A stretch of DNA of 64,000 nt from SB11 sp965249955 (GCA_965249955.1 OZ252261.1:3224001-3288000), one strand, 5' to 3'; positions 8,771 to 18,691 are shown, numbered from the stretch's first letter. A program made the numbers and translations. Notes: generated by a model from the sequence alone, not told the origin.

Positions 8771-10598
8771 TTTTCAGGGTTTGCGTGCCTTGTACAATGC
8801 TTAAATAATATACGCCTGTTGCCAAAGGTGCTGTATTAAAAGTGAAACGGTTGGTGCCGGCCTTTACTTTATCTTTAAACAATTCTGATACCAGTTTGCC
8901 ATTTATATCGTACAAACTAAAAGTAAGAATATCTTTTTGGGCTAAATCAAACTCAACTGTAAACCACTGCTGAGTGGCAGGGTTGGGAAACACATTGGTT
9001 TCAAATACTTTATTTTCTATTTGTGGGATAGACAGAGCGGGGTCGGGGTTGTTAATTTCCGCAATCACAGTACCGTGTGCACTACCTAAGCCAAGGCTGC
9101 CGCCCAACCAAAATGTACGTGGTTCATCGTACTTACGTTGTATGCCTGAGTAGTCGCCCCAACGTTCAAGTGTATCGCTTAGTTGGTTTATAAAGTTTGT
9201 TCCACTACGCACTATTATTTCATCAGAGTAGGCCATATTTCTATCAATATACAGTACTGCTGTGCCCGAAGGTGTTTTTTGCGATACCCGAGAGAAGGTT
9301 AGCATAGCACTATTGTCCCACGATTCGCCATTGCCTGCATAAGCAATATCAGGGTAGCCATAATCGGCAGTATCAGAGCTTATTATATTTAGTGTAGCTG
9401 TATTATCAGTAGCTTTAAAGTAGCCATGAAATATACCTGCGGTATAGCTGTTGGTATCTACACAATTACCTGCAAATTGTATTACACCGTTTTCTATCAT
9501 TGCAGTAAGTATACGGCCATCATTGGTTGATAGCCACTCGCCATTACCTTGCGGGGCATTGGGAGGAACACCGTATTTACGGTCGGTTTTTACTACACGC
9601 ACGCTAAGTTTGGCTTTTCCTGAGCTTAAGGTATTGTCAATTTCAGTAACAAAAATACTATCGTTTTGAAAGTCGGTAGGGCGCACTGAAAGAAAATAAC
9701 TGTTTGGGCCATTGGGTTTTTTACCACCTTGAACGGGGCAAATGCTCCAAACATTTCTGTTATCCAATTTCACACCGTTCCATTTGTTGTATTTAAGGGC
9801 AGTATCGCCGTTGTAGCCTTCTTGCTTGCCTACCTGCCATATCATACTCTCAATAAAACCATCGCGAAAGCCTTTGCCATTGCCCAACATATTTAGGGTT
9901 ATAAAAAGGTCTTCTTCGCTAATACTTATAATAGGGTAATCGCTCCAAGTGCTATCCATAAACAAATTGCTGCCGGGTAGGGCATAAGCATACCACTCTT
10001 GCGTAGGGTCGTTGGTTTTAGAAAAACACACATAGGTGCTGCTACCTTCATCTCTACCATTCAAAAAAACAATAATAAAACGGTCTGAAATAGGGTCATA
10101 CACCACACGAGGGTCGAAAGTAGAGTTTTGTATACCGCCTATTTGCCCCAACCCCTTTAGGGTAAAGTTTTTTAGTATTTTTCCTTTAGTATCTATTACC
10201 CTCATGTTAGAGTTAAGCACGCTAACCACAAAACCACCGTTTGATACAGCCAAATCGTTATCGTTTGGAGTACCGTTTTGGCTATTGCCAAAAGTTTGGT
10301 AAGTAACCGTAGGGTTAATGGCTGCACCTGCTTTGCGGGGTATGCCTTTATGGGTGTTTACGTGGCTTTGTCTTTTAGCATCAACCAATGCTTTGCGGTG
10401 GCTAAAATTGCTGCCCGGTTTTGGTGCTTGTTTTATGGTAAGTACTCCAGGCGAAAAACTATTATCAGTTTCATCAAATCTAAACTCGCCTATTAGCTTC
10501 ACACTGCCCGTTTGCGGTTTCACCTCGTTTTGAGCTTGAAGTGCAAAAGGAAAAAATAATAACGATAAAATACTATACAGGGTATACGTTCTATTCAT
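8742..10598 (-). CDS. Secreted protein with T9SS type-A sorting domain
   Basis: A 618-residue protein with a signal peptide (MNRTYTLYSILSLLFFPFAL, cut after LQA). The middle is a beta-rich exoprotein-like region with no motif I can assign to an enzyme. The last 75 residues are a T9SS type-A C-terminal sorting domain: NPATQQWFTVEF, the SLYDINGKLV strand, the LATGVYYLSI motif and a terminal EKIVI strand. It is therefore exported through the T9SS and released or surface-attached. I choose the ATG at 10598 over one at 10655 because it begins the signal peptide and lies 6 nt after a TAAATTTG box. It heads the operon with the small lipoprotein and dprA. Confidence 0.85.
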   Translation of the reverse strand: MNRTYTLYSILSLLFFPFALQAQNEVKPQTGSVKLIGEFRFDETDNSFSPGVLTIKQAPKPGSNFSHRKALVDAKRQSHVNTHKGIPRKAGAAINPTVTYQTFGNSQNGTPNDNDLAVSNGGFVVSVLNSNMRVIDTKGKILKNFTLKGLGQIGGIQNSTFDPRVVYDPISDRFIIVFLNGRDEGSSTYVCFSKTNDPTQEWYAYALPGSNLFMDSTWSDYPIISISEEDLFITLNMLGNGKGFRDGFIESMIWQVGKQEGYNGDTALKYNKWNGVKLDNRNVWSICPVQGGKKPNGPNSYFLSVRPTDFQNDSIFVTEIDNTLSSGKAKLSVRVVKTDRKYGVPPNAPQGNGEWLSTNDGRILTAMIENGVIQFAGNCVDTNSYTAGIFHGYFKATDNTATLNIISSDTADYGYPDIAYAGNGESWDNSAMLTFSRVSQKTPSGTAVLYIDRNMAYSDEIIVRSGTNFINQLSDTLERWGDYSGIQRKYDEPRTFWLGGSLGLGSAHGTVIAEINNPDPALSIPQIENKVFETNVFPNPATQQWFTVEFDLAQKDILTFSLYDINGKLVSELFKDKVKAGTNRFTFNTAPLATGVYYLSIVQGTQTLKNEKIVISNP

Positions 10599-10604
10599 AG
10601 CAAA

Positions 10605-10612
10605 CAAATTTA
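10605..10612 (-). promoter_or_regulatory. Minus-7 promoter box of the T9SS cargo-dprA operon
   Basis: TAAATTTG on the minus strand matches TAnnTTTG exactly and ends 6 nt before the ATG at 10598. Confidence 0.45.
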
Positions 10613-10727
10613 TAATTATTGACGATAGCGTGCCGTTTTTTGTTTCACTCATCAATATTCTTTCTTCCGTATCTATTTCAATAATAGTACTGTGTAAAAG
10701 TAAAACAATTGTCCTAAAGCTGCATAA

Positions 10728-10759
10728 TTTGCCCTTGCATACTATAAACCTTACCTTTG
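10728..10759 (+). promoter_or_regulatory. Promoter of ornithine aminotransferase gene
   Basis: TTTG (10728-10731), a 20-nt spacer and TACCTTTG (10752-10759) match both the minus-33 and minus-7 elements of the Bacteroidetes primary sigma factor. The box ends only 4 nt before the ATG, so the transcript is predicted to be leaderless or nearly so. Confidence 0.65.
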
Positions 10760-10763
10760 TAGT

Positions 10764-11993
10764 ATGATAGAAACCAAAGGAAACTCACAGTATTATATTG
10801 ACCTTGAAGATAACTACGGCGCACACAACTACCACCCATTACCTGTTGTATTAGAAAAAGGCGAGGGGGTGTTTGTTTGGGATGTTGAAGGTAAAAAATA
10901 CTTCGATTTTCTTTCGGCATACAGTGCTGTTAACCAAGGTCACTGTCATCCAAAAATAATTGATGCACTTACAAAGCAAGCACAAACATTAACGCTTACT
11001 TCGCGTGCATTTTATAATAATGTATTGGGCGAGTATGAAAAATTTGTAACCGAATTTTTTGGTTACGATAAAGTATTGCCTATGAATAGTGGGGTTGAAG
11101 GTGGCGAAACTGCTATAAAACTTTGCCGCCGTTGGGGGTACGATGTAAAAGGTATACCCAATAATCAGGCTAAGATAATTTTTGTTGAAAATAACTTTTG
11201 GGGACGCAGTATTGCTGCTATATCAGCATCAACTGACCCCTCTTGCAGAAAAGGTTTTGGGCCATTTTTAACAGGCTACGAAATAATACCATACAACGAT
11301 ACTGATGCTTTAGAAAAAGCCTGCCAAGACCCTAATGTTGCAGGTTTTATGTTTGAACCTATACAAGGCGAGGCAGGGGTAGTAGTGCCTGATGAAGGTT
11401 ATTTGACTAAGGTACGCGAAATATGTACCCGCAATAATGTATTAATGATTGCTGATGAAGTGCAAACAGGTATTGCCCGTACGGGTAGGTTACTGGCTTG
11501 CGATCACGAGAATGTGAAGCCTGATATTTTGGTGTTGGGTAAAGCACTTTCAGGGGGAGTATTTCCGGTATCGGCAGCATTGGCTAATGATGAAATTATG
11601 CTAACCATTAAACCGGGTGAGCATGGCAGTACATTTGGTGGTAACCCGTTGGCTTGCAAAGTGGCTATGGCTGCATTGGAAGTAGTGAGGGATGAAAAAC
11701 TATCAGAAAATGCTGAAAAACTGGGTGTTATTTTCCGTCAGCGTATGGAAGCTATAAAATCGCCATTGGTAACAGCGGTACGTGGTAAGGGTTTACTAAA
11801 CGCTATTGTTATTAAGCCTTTTGGTGATGGAAAAACTGCTTGGGATGTTTGCCTTGCCCTGCGTGATAAAGGTTTACTGGCCAAACAAACACACAACGAT
11901 ATTATACGTTTTGCACCTCCTTTGGTTATTACCGAAGAGCAATTGCACCAAGCGTGCGATATTATAGAAAGCACTATCAACGAGCTTTCTTAA
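10764..11993 (+). CDS. rocD: Ornithine aminotransferase
   Basis: A 409-residue class-III PLP aminotransferase closely matching ornithine--oxo-acid transaminase. It moves the delta-amino group of ornithine to 2-oxoglutarate, giving glutamate-5-semialdehyde, and so links arginine and proline metabolism. The N-terminal NYGAHNYHPLPVVLEKGEG and MNSGVEGGETAIKLCRRWGY segments are typical of the family. The PLP-binding lysine is K260 (LGKALSGG) and the conserved aspartate is D231 (DEVQTG). The gene has its own promoter and converges with the outer-membrane protein gene 11 bp away. The neighbouring aldehyde dehydrogenase could belong to related amino-acid catabolism, but this is not shown. Confidence 0.95.
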   Translation: MIETKGNSQYYIDLEDNYGAHNYHPLPVVLEKGEGVFVWDVEGKKYFDFLSAYSAVNQGHCHPKIIDALTKQAQTLTLTSRAFYNNVLGEYEKFVTEFFGYDKVLPMNSGVEGGETAIKLCRRWGYDVKGIPNNQAKIIFVENNFWGRSIAAISASTDPSCRKGFGPFLTGYEIIPYNDTDALEKACQDPNVAGFMFEPIQGEAGVVVPDEGYLTKVREICTRNNVLMIADEVQTGIARTGRLLACDHENVKPDILVLGKALSGGVFPVSAALANDEIMLTIKPGEHGSTFGGNPLACKVAMAALEVVRDEKLSENAEKLGVIFRQRMEAIKSPLVTAVRGKGLLNAIVIKPFGDGKTAWDVCLALRDKGLLAKQTHNDIIRFAPPLVITEEQLHQACDIIESTINELS

Positions 11994-12004
11994 TCCCATT
12001 TAAA

Positions 12005-12652
12005 CTACAAAGTATACGATATACCCACCGAAGCCGTTATTACACGGTTTTTGGTGGTTATATTGGTTTTTACCACATCGGTAAGGCCATGCAGATAGCG
12101 TATTTCAGGCATTATGTTAATGTTGTCAATACGAATACGTATACCCAAACCGGCAATAATACTTTGTGCATTTTTTTCAAAGTTATCTGTAACCGTTTGG
12201 GTTGATGTGTAGGGTGTTTGTATGGCATTTTTTGCTGAGGTAAGGCTTTCATAGCCATATCCACCAAAGGCATACAGCCCTATAACTTTTAGTACTCTAA
12301 AATTGTATACTAGTGATACAGCCGCATCGGTATAGTTTAGTTTTTGTACGGCTTCTACTTGCACATTATTACCGTCGTAGTAATTTACTAATGCCCCTTT
12401 AGGGTTCGACATAATTTCGGCACGTAAACCAAATTTTTTAAAAATACGCACCTGTGCAAATGCTCCCACCATAATAAACGTATTGTTTTGGTGTTCTAAA
12501 ATGCTTGAGTTTTGTAATGCCCTAAAATTTGCAAAATTAGCACCTGCTCGTATACCTGCTTGCATTTTGGGTAGGTTCTTTCCTTGCCCAAAACTAAAAA
12601 GTGATAAAAGCATAATGGCAGGAAGCAAAATAAATCTCGACCTTTGTGTCAT
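12005..12652 (-). CDS. Outer-membrane beta-barrel protein
   Basis: A 215-residue protein with a signal peptide (cut near SFGQ) and alternating beta strands, starting KMQAGIRAGANFANF, as in the porin-like outer-membrane proteins of Bacteroidetes. Strands end in the typical aromatic residues and the chain closes with a terminal beta strand. No specific ligand or role can be assigned. It is divergent from the aldehyde dehydrogenase gene, with which it shares an 82-bp upstream region. Confidence 0.75.
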   Translation of the reverse strand: MTQRSRFILLPAIMLLSLFSFGQGKNLPKMQAGIRAGANFANFRALQNSSILEHQNNTFIMVGAFAQVRIFKKFGLRAEIMSNPKGALVNYYDGNNVQVEAVQKLNYTDAAVSLVYNFRVLKVIGLYAFGGYGYESLTSAKNAIQTPYTSTQTVTDNFEKNAQSIIAGLGIRIRIDNINIMPEIRYLHGLTDVVKTNITTKNRVITASVGISYTL

Positions 12653-12734
12653 AATTGGTTACAAATTTTATCTGTTTTTTTTAAAGTTTAAGTGAACAAT
12701 ATATCTTCTTTTACATTTATAAACAATTATTGTT

Positions 12735-14096
12735 ATGAGTTTTGTGTCTAAAAATCCCTACAACGGAGAAATATTTAATGAGTATTCAGCTTCAACTCCT
12801 GCTCAACTAGAACAGGCAATAGACAAGGCCGATTTTGTGTTTAAACATTGGAAAAACCTAAGTTATATACAGCGTGGGGAGTATTTTAGCCGTTTGGCTA
12901 ATTTGATGAAGGAACAAATTGATGTGTTGGCTAAAACAGTTACCCTTGAAATGGGTAAACCCTTAAAAGAATCAAAAGCTGAACTGAACAAAACAATTGC
13001 TTGCTGCAAGTATTATGCTGCACAAGCCGAACGATTACTACAATCACAACACATGCAAGGTGTTGATTTACAGGTTGATGTATTGTTTCAGCCGCTTGGA
13101 GTAATATTTGGTATTTTTCCATGGAATTTTCCTTTTTGGCAAGTGTTGCGTTTTGCAGTACCAACATTAATGGCAGGCAATACAGCCATTTTTAAACATT
13201 CGCCCAATGTGCCCCAGTGTGCATTACACATCGAGCGGTTGTTTTTAGAAGCAGGTTTTCCTGACGGGGTATTGCAAAATGTATTTGCTAAGGTAGAGGA
13301 TGTAGAAAGTATAATAGCCAACCCAAAAGTAAAAGCAGTTACACTAACAGGTAGTGAAAGGGCAGGGGCTTCAGTAGCATCTTTAGCAGGCAAATACCTT
13401 AAAAAAAGTGTAATGGAGCTAGGCGGAAGCGATGCTTTTGTGGTGCTTGAAGATACCGATATGGAAAAAACTGTTGCGGCCGCTTTGCGCTCGCGTTACC
13501 AAAATAGCGGTCAAAGCTGTATCTCGGCAAAACGGTTTATAGTGAGGCAAGAGGTAGCCGAAGAGTTTACACAAAAGCTATTGGCAGGTGTAAAAACACT
13601 TAAACAAGGCGATCCCATGCTTGAGGGAATAAATATGGGCACACTTGCCCGCCCTGATTTGGCCGATAAAGTAGAAGAACAATTGAAACTAACCTTGCAG
13701 CAAGGTGCAACGCTTTTGCATGGTGGCAAACGATTGGGTGATGCAGTATTTGAACCAACAATTATTACCAATGTTCCGTTTACATCGCCGGCCTTTACAC
13801 AAGAAGTTTTTGGCCCTGTGGCGCCTATATTTATAGCTAAAAATGATGAGGAGGCACTAACATTGGCTAATAATACAATTTACGGCCTTGGTTCGTCGGT
13901 TTGGACACAAGATTTTGAGCGGGCACGGCAGTTTGCCGAAGGCATAAATTGTGGTATGGTATACCTTAACGAAATGGTACACTCAACACCGGAGTTGCCT
14001 TTTGGGGGAATAAACAATTCAGGGTACGGTCGCGAATTATCAATTTTTGGTATTACCGAGTTTGTTAATATTAAAGGCATTTACAGTAGCTTATAG
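12735..14096 (+). CDS. NAD(P)-dependent aldehyde dehydrogenase, succinate-semialdehyde type
   Basis: A 453-residue aldehyde dehydrogenase. The catalytic cysteine is C262 (GQSCISAKRF), the general base E228 (MELGG), and the oxyanion asparagine N131 (PWNFPFWQ). Length and local sequence best fit the short succinate-semialdehyde dehydrogenase group (Sad/YneI-like, about 455 residues), which oxidises succinate semialdehyde to succinate. Substrate preference within this family cannot be settled by eye. A TACATTTA sequence at 12712-12719, one mismatch from TAnnTTTG, may be its promoter box. Confidence 0.88.
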   Translation: MSFVSKNPYNGEIFNEYSASTPAQLEQAIDKADFVFKHWKNLSYIQRGEYFSRLANLMKEQIDVLAKTVTLEMGKPLKESKAELNKTIACCKYYAAQAERLLQSQHMQGVDLQVDVLFQPLGVIFGIFPWNFPFWQVLRFAVPTLMAGNTAIFKHSPNVPQCALHIERLFLEAGFPDGVLQNVFAKVEDVESIIANPKVKAVTLTGSERAGASVASLAGKYLKKSVMELGGSDAFVVLEDTDMEKTVAAALRSRYQNSGQSCISAKRFIVRQEVAEEFTQKLLAGVKTLKQGDPMLEGINMGTLARPDLADKVEEQLKLTLQQGATLLHGGKRLGDAVFEPTIITNVPFTSPAFTQEVFGPVAPIFIAKNDEEALTLANNTIYGLGSSVWTQDFERARQFAEGINCGMVYLNEMVHSTPELPFGGINNSGYGRELSIFGITEFVNIKGIYSSL

Positions 14097-14109
14097 CTTA
14101 AAGCTATAA
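14091..14109. repeat. Inverted repeat at the end of the aldehyde dehydrogenase gene
   Basis: TTATAGCTT-A-AAGCTATAA is a perfect 9-1-9 inverted repeat spanning the stop codon. There is no T run after it, so it is not a standard terminator. Confidence 0.5.
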
Positions 14110-14162
14110 AAGATAGTGTAGCCTATTGTAGCTTACACAGTTTTTAGCTGCATTGTTAAGCG

Positions 14163-14207
14163 AGCTTGCGTACCGTAGCTTTTGCAAGGCTATCGTGCAG
14201 CTTTTTT
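14163..14207 (+). terminator. Possible imperfect terminator
   Basis: An imperfect, GC-richer inverted segment is followed by six T residues (14202-14207), 106 bp after the aldehyde dehydrogenase stop. Pairing is weak, so this is tentative. Confidence 0.3.
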
Positions 14208-14333
14208 ATTGTTCAATAGGTCAATGATTAAGTTATTAATACGGCTATTCAATACTTTAAGTATTAATGTATATGTGATAAAGTTAGTTGTATAATACAT
14301 GCTTAACATAGGCAACAAATACTGGTAATACCT

Positions 14334-14341
14334 TATCTTTG
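14334..14341 (+). promoter_or_regulatory. Minus-7 promoter box of the large T9SS cargo gene
   Basis: TATCTTTG matches TAnnTTTG exactly and ends 8 nt before the ATG at 14350. No clear minus-33 TTG was seen. Confidence 0.45.
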
Positions 14342-14349
14342 ATATACGA

Positions 14350-17300
14350 ATGAAGAAATTTTTAGTTTCTATATTACTTTTTTTAGGCTGTTTAGGGCTT
14401 AGTAAGGCCGACCACGTGGTTGGGTCAGATATTTTGTATAAATGCTTAGGCAACGGTAAGTACGAGGTAATCTTTAAGTTTTATCGTGATTGTAACGGCT
14501 GTAACGTTGCAGGTGGTGGGGGCGGTGGTACAGGTGCCAGTTGTGGCCACCCTGTATTAACCGTAACAGGCGCAAACGGAACGTGCAACAATGTTAGTTT
14601 AGGAAACGTAAGTATTACAAGGGTTTCAATTACCGATATTACTCAACTTTGCGGTAGCTCAAAAAGTGCCTGCGCAGGTGGTACTTTTCCTTATGGTATT
14701 GAAGAACACCTGTATAAAGGTGTTATTGATTTATCGGCACGTATAGCAGCAGGTTGTTGTAAGTTTAAAATATCAACCACCATTTTTGTTCGCTCTACCA
14801 CTATCACTACAGGAGCTGCAAATCAAGGATTTTATACCGAAGCCTATATTAATGCTTGCGATAGTATTTGCAACAGCTCGCCCATATATACCAGCCATCC
14901 TGTGGCTATTATCTGTGTAGGGCAAGACTTTGTTTTTAACAATGGAGCGCTAGATACCATTGATGTAGGAGACTCTCTTTCGTATCAAATGGCACCCGCT
15001 TATCAAGGGGCAAGTAGCCAAGTAAGCTATACCGGATCATTTTCACCTACAAGACCCATGTCGTTTTTAGGGTCGCCAAATATAAATTTAAACCCACCGG
15101 CAGGGTTTCACCTCGATTCTGTTACAGGCGATTTAAGTTTTAGACCCACCAAAGTAAACGAAACAGGTGTATTGGTGATAGAGGTAATAGAGTGGCGGCG
15201 GGTTAATGGCATAATGACAGAAGTGGGCAGGACACGGCGTGATATGCAAGTAATTGTGGTCTCCTGTCCAAACAATAAAATACCAACCATTGCACCACCA
15301 TTTAGTGCCATTGCTTGTGTGGGGCAACAGGTATGTATGGATATTGTTACCGATGATCCTGATAAAAATAGAGATAGTGTTTTAATAACGTGGAATAGAG
15401 GTATTCCGCGTGCAGTATTTACAAACAATAATGGGCAAGTTCGGTTTGCATCAGGTAAAGTATGCTGGACACCCATTGAAACAGATGTAAGTAATATACC
15501 CCATACATTTACAATTACAGCAAAAGACAATGCTTGTCCGCTCAGTGGGGTTGCTATTAGAGCGTTCTCAATAACAGTTAGGGAAACACCAAAAGCAACA
15601 AGAGATTTTATACCGCTTACTTGCGGAAATGTGATAAACAAAGCCACACCATTTAAATCTTACCCCGGTGGTCTTGTAGTAGAACGCATTGTAAAAGACT
15701 CTTTAGGCAGAACCTACTATTATGGAGGTAATAAACTTATAGATACTATACAAATGCGGCCTGGGCTAAATGTGGTTACTTTAATACTAAAATCTACCGC
15801 ACCGTGTGTTAACGCTTTTGCCGATACCATAATAATAGACCCCTATGTTCAGGTGGATTTGCCAAACGATACCTTTTTGTGTGAGGGAAGCACTATAAAC
15901 ATACCTTCAACACAAAAATACGGTACTGCACCCTATAAATATTTGTGGAGCACCTCGGCTACTGATACGCTTACTTCATTAAGTGCTTTTGCGCCCACCA
16001 CAGATACTTCTGTATATGTTACCGTAAGTGATGGAGAGGGTTGTAAACATGCTGATACCATGCACTTTTTGTATAGAAACAAGCCTTTAATAGCCTTGGA
16101 TACAGGAAAGCGTATTTGCTTTAATGAAATTGTACAACTTGATGCGGGCAACGATACATTCCCATCAAACTACACGTATTTGTGGAACACCGCAGATACA
16201 TCACGCAAGCTAACCGTGGGAGATAGTAACTTTTACATAGCAACAGTAAAAGATTCTATTGGGTGTACCAATAGTGATACCTTTAAACTGTATGTAAACG
16301 AAGTACCTATATCGGTAGGGCCAAATAGAAAAATTTGCAATGGTGATACTGCAAAACTAACAGCTACAGGTGCCGACACATACAAGTGGTATAAACTACC
16401 CAACCCTAATGTTATAGGAGTTAATGCCTTATACAATGAAGTACTAACAACTTCTACCAGTTATAGAATAACGGGGACAAAAACCTACAAAGGCGTAACT
16501 TGTGAGAATGACGATAGTATTGATATTGATATTAATCCGCTGCCTACTATAAACTTTATAGCCATACCCGATAAGTGTGAAAAATCAGCGGCATTTAACC
16601 TAAATCAAGGTATTTCGTTCCCAACACTTACATCGGGAACTTGGACTTGTATTGATGACCCTGATTGGGTGCAAAACAATAACTTCTACCCCGATTCAGT
16701 AAAAGTTACCCATCCATCAGGCTTCCAAACCATAACAGTTAAATACGAAGTAGTGGATGCTAATGGCTGTAAAAAGGCTGATATAACTAACTTTAGAGTA
16801 ATACGATTGCCTGAAGTAAACTTAAAAGATTCATCTATTTGTGGCGATAAAGGCAAAGTAGATTTAAAACAACTTACACTGGCACCTACAAATATAGCTC
16901 CGGGCACGTGGAAATGGAGTAGTACAAACACAACCGCAAGTGCTGCTTTAGAAGGTTCAGGATCAGCAACAATATTTAATTTAGCATCAGTTACACAAGG
17001 GCAAACATATCCTTTGTGTTTGCAGGTTACCAACTTGTTTGGCTGTCCCAATACATCGTGTTTAGATATTACTGTCCGCAATGTGCCGATAGTAGAAGCA
17101 GGCTTTTTATCGCCCATGTGTGAAAACGATACACTGGTACACCTGGCCACAGCGCAAGGACTAAACCCAATGGGAGGTACTTGGCAAAGCGCAAGCGGTG
17201 GTATTGTAAATACCGATTGGTTCGACCCTTCTTTAGTTACCGCAGGTCTTCAACATAAATTGATATACACTTACGATATACCGGGCAATAATTGCCCCGT

Positions 17301-18621
17301 ATCAGACTCATTATTGTTATCCGTAAAAACAAGGCCAACAGTAGTGCTTACACCTCCTGCCGATATTTGTGCAAGTGCAGGTACTTATGACTTAATGACA
17401 GCTGTTGATCTTAAAGGTGGTATATGGACCGGTGCAAGCAGTATTAGTAGTAATGGTATTTTAAATGCAAACAATAGTATTGGCATAACCAACTTTAGGT
17501 ATGATTATACAGCACCTAACGGTTGCAAGCACCATGTTACAGGCAATATAAAAGTTGACCCAACACCTACCGTGAACATAACCCCACCAACAGCAGCGTG
17601 TGTTGGAGTTCCGCTTGACCTAAGCGGTGCATTTACCAATGCAGGGGGAATAACATGGACTAGTAGTGGAAACGGAAACTTTTCGAATGCAAATAATGTA
17701 CAAACACAATATACACCAGGCTCGGCTGATAATAGCTGCTTAGATATTAGCTTGGCAACACAAAATAGTGGAGCTTGCGCACCGGCAACACAAACTATAA
17801 ATGTGTGTTTTTATCCTATACCTTCTGCTGATATAGTTTTAGACCCCGTATCAGGTTGCGAACCTTTGTTGGTAAATTTTGAAGCAGTTACAGATTTACC
17901 TAATAATGCAAAGTATGAATGGGATTTTGGAGATGTTTCAAACAATACATCATCATCGCTAAATGCACAGCATGTATACAATGATAACGGCACTTATAGT
18001 ATAAACCTTAAAGTAACCTCCGAAAGAAATTGCGCTAATAATGCTTCACCAAAGCTAGTAGTGGTGAATCCTAAACCAAACGCAGCAATGGATGCCAATT
18101 ATTGGCTTACAAGTGTATTGCAAACTAAGATTAAGTTCTTTGATAAGACAACCATTGATGCACCGGGTAATATAGCCAGTTACTTGTGGGAGTTTGGCGA
18201 CCCTGATAATAACTTCTCACCCAATAAGAACCCAACTTTTGAGTATCCAAGTGATACAGGTACATATTTAGTTCGATTAAAAGTAGTATCAGGTGATGGG
18301 TGTGAAGATGAAGCGCAACGGCCGTTGGTTATTTTACCCGAAATCACCGTGTTTATTCCCAATGCTTTTATACCCGATAGGGCAGGAGAAGCAGCTAATG
18401 AACGTTTTTGGGTTACTGCAAGCGATTATAAAAGCTTTAACATACAAATATTTTCACGCTGGGGCGAGTTGCTGTATCAATCAACCGATATTACTGAGGG
18501 TTGGGACGGTAAGTTTAAAGGAGAAAGTGTACAGCAAGATGTGTATTTTTATGTGATAAATATGGTTGACTTAAAAGGAGAGAAACTTAACTTTAAAGGA
18601 ACTATTACCCTTTTAAAATAG
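14350..18621 (+). CDS. Large PKD-domain surface protein with gliding-type T9SS sorting domain
   Basis: A 1423-residue secreted protein. A signal peptide (MKKFLVSILLFLGCLGLSKA) precedes an N-terminal DHVVGSDILYKCLG domain seen at the start of many Bacteroidetes gliding-associated proteins. The middle holds many Ig-like or PKD-like repeats rich in paired cysteines. Two clear PKD domains (YEWDFGD and YLWEFGD motifs) lie at about 1150-1240 and 1245-1335. The last 90 residues are the gliding-motility-associated C-terminal domain (PNAFIPDRAGEAANERFWV, IFSRWGELLYQS, WDGKFKGE, DVYFYVI), that is a T9SS type-B signal. It is likely a cell-surface adhesin or structural filament protein. A short Gly-rich tract lies near residue 57. 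It is monocistronic, with its own terminator. Confidence 0.9.
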   Translation: MKKFLVSILLFLGCLGLSKADHVVGSDILYKCLGNGKYEVIFKFYRDCNGCNVAGGGGGGTGASCGHPVLTVTGANGTCNNVSLGNVSITRVSITDITQLCGSSKSACAGGTFPYGIEEHLYKGVIDLSARIAAGCCKFKISTTIFVRSTTITTGAANQGFYTEAYINACDSICNSSPIYTSHPVAIICVGQDFVFNNGALDTIDVGDSLSYQMAPAYQGASSQVSYTGSFSPTRPMSFLGSPNINLNPPAGFHLDSVTGDLSFRPTKVNETGVLVIEVIEWRRVNGIMTEVGRTRRDMQVIVVSCPNNKIPTIAPPFSAIACVGQQVCMDIVTDDPDKNRDSVLITWNRGIPRAVFTNNNGQVRFASGKVCWTPIETDVSNIPHTFTITAKDNACPLSGVAIRAFSITVRETPKATRDFIPLTCGNVINKATPFKSYPGGLVVERIVKDSLGRTYYYGGNKLIDTIQMRPGLNVVTLILKSTAPCVNAFADTIIIDPYVQVDLPNDTFLCEGSTINIPSTQKYGTAPYKYLWSTSATDTLTSLSAFAPTTDTSVYVTVSDGEGCKHADTMHFLYRNKPLIALDTGKRICFNEIVQLDAGNDTFPSNYTYLWNTADTSRKLTVGDSNFYIATVKDSIGCTNSDTFKLYVNEVPISVGPNRKICNGDTAKLTATGADTYKWYKLPNPNVIGVNALYNEVLTTSTSYRITGTKTYKGVTCENDDSIDIDINPLPTINFIAIPDKCEKSAAFNLNQGISFPTLTSGTWTCIDDPDWVQNNNFYPDSVKVTHPSGFQTITVKYEVVDANGCKKADITNFRVIRLPEVNLKDSSICGDKGKVDLKQLTLAPTNIAPGTWKWSSTNTTASAALEGSGSATIFNLASVTQGQTYPLCLQVTNLFGCPNTSCLDITVRNVPIVEAGFLSPMCENDTLVHLATAQGLNPMGGTWQSASGGIVNTDWFDPSLVTAGLQHKLIYTYDIPGNNCPVSDSLLLSVKTRPTVVLTPPADICASAGTYDLMTAVDLKGGIWTGASSISSNGILNANNSIGITNFRYDYTAPNGCKHHVTGNIKVDPTPTVNITPPTAACVGVPLDLSGAFTNAGGITWTSSGNGNFSNANNVQTQYTPGSADNSCLDISLATQNSGACAPATQTINVCFYPIPSADIVLDPVSGCEPLLVNFEAVTDLPNNAKYEWDFGDVSNNTSSSLNAQHVYNDNGTYSINLKVTSERNCANNASPKLVVVNPKPNAAMDANYWLTSVLQTKIKFFDKTTIDAPGNIASYLWEFGDPDNNFSPNKNPTFEYPSDTGTYLVRLKVVSGDGCEDEAQRPLVILPEITVFIPNAFIPDRAGEAANERFWVTASDYKSFNIQIFSRWGELLYQSTDITEGWDGKFKGESVQQDVYFYVINMVDLKGEKLNFKGTITLLK

Positions 18622-18691
18622 TTGGGGTAATAAGGTAGACTATGATTATACAAAAGTTAGATAGCCTTTCGGTACCTAACCAAAGTTTATT

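Noticed and set aside
14091..14109. Inverted repeat at the aldehyde dehydrogenase stop as a terminator
   Set aside because: It is AT-rich with no T run; kept only as a repeat.
14190..14453. Minus-strand frame over the start of the large T9SS cargo
   Set aside because: It overlaps a good promoter box and signal peptide of the plus-strand gene; no protein features.
15108..15647. 179-codon antisense frame inside the large T9SS cargo
   Set aside because: It lies wholly within a well-supported coding region and has no matching features.
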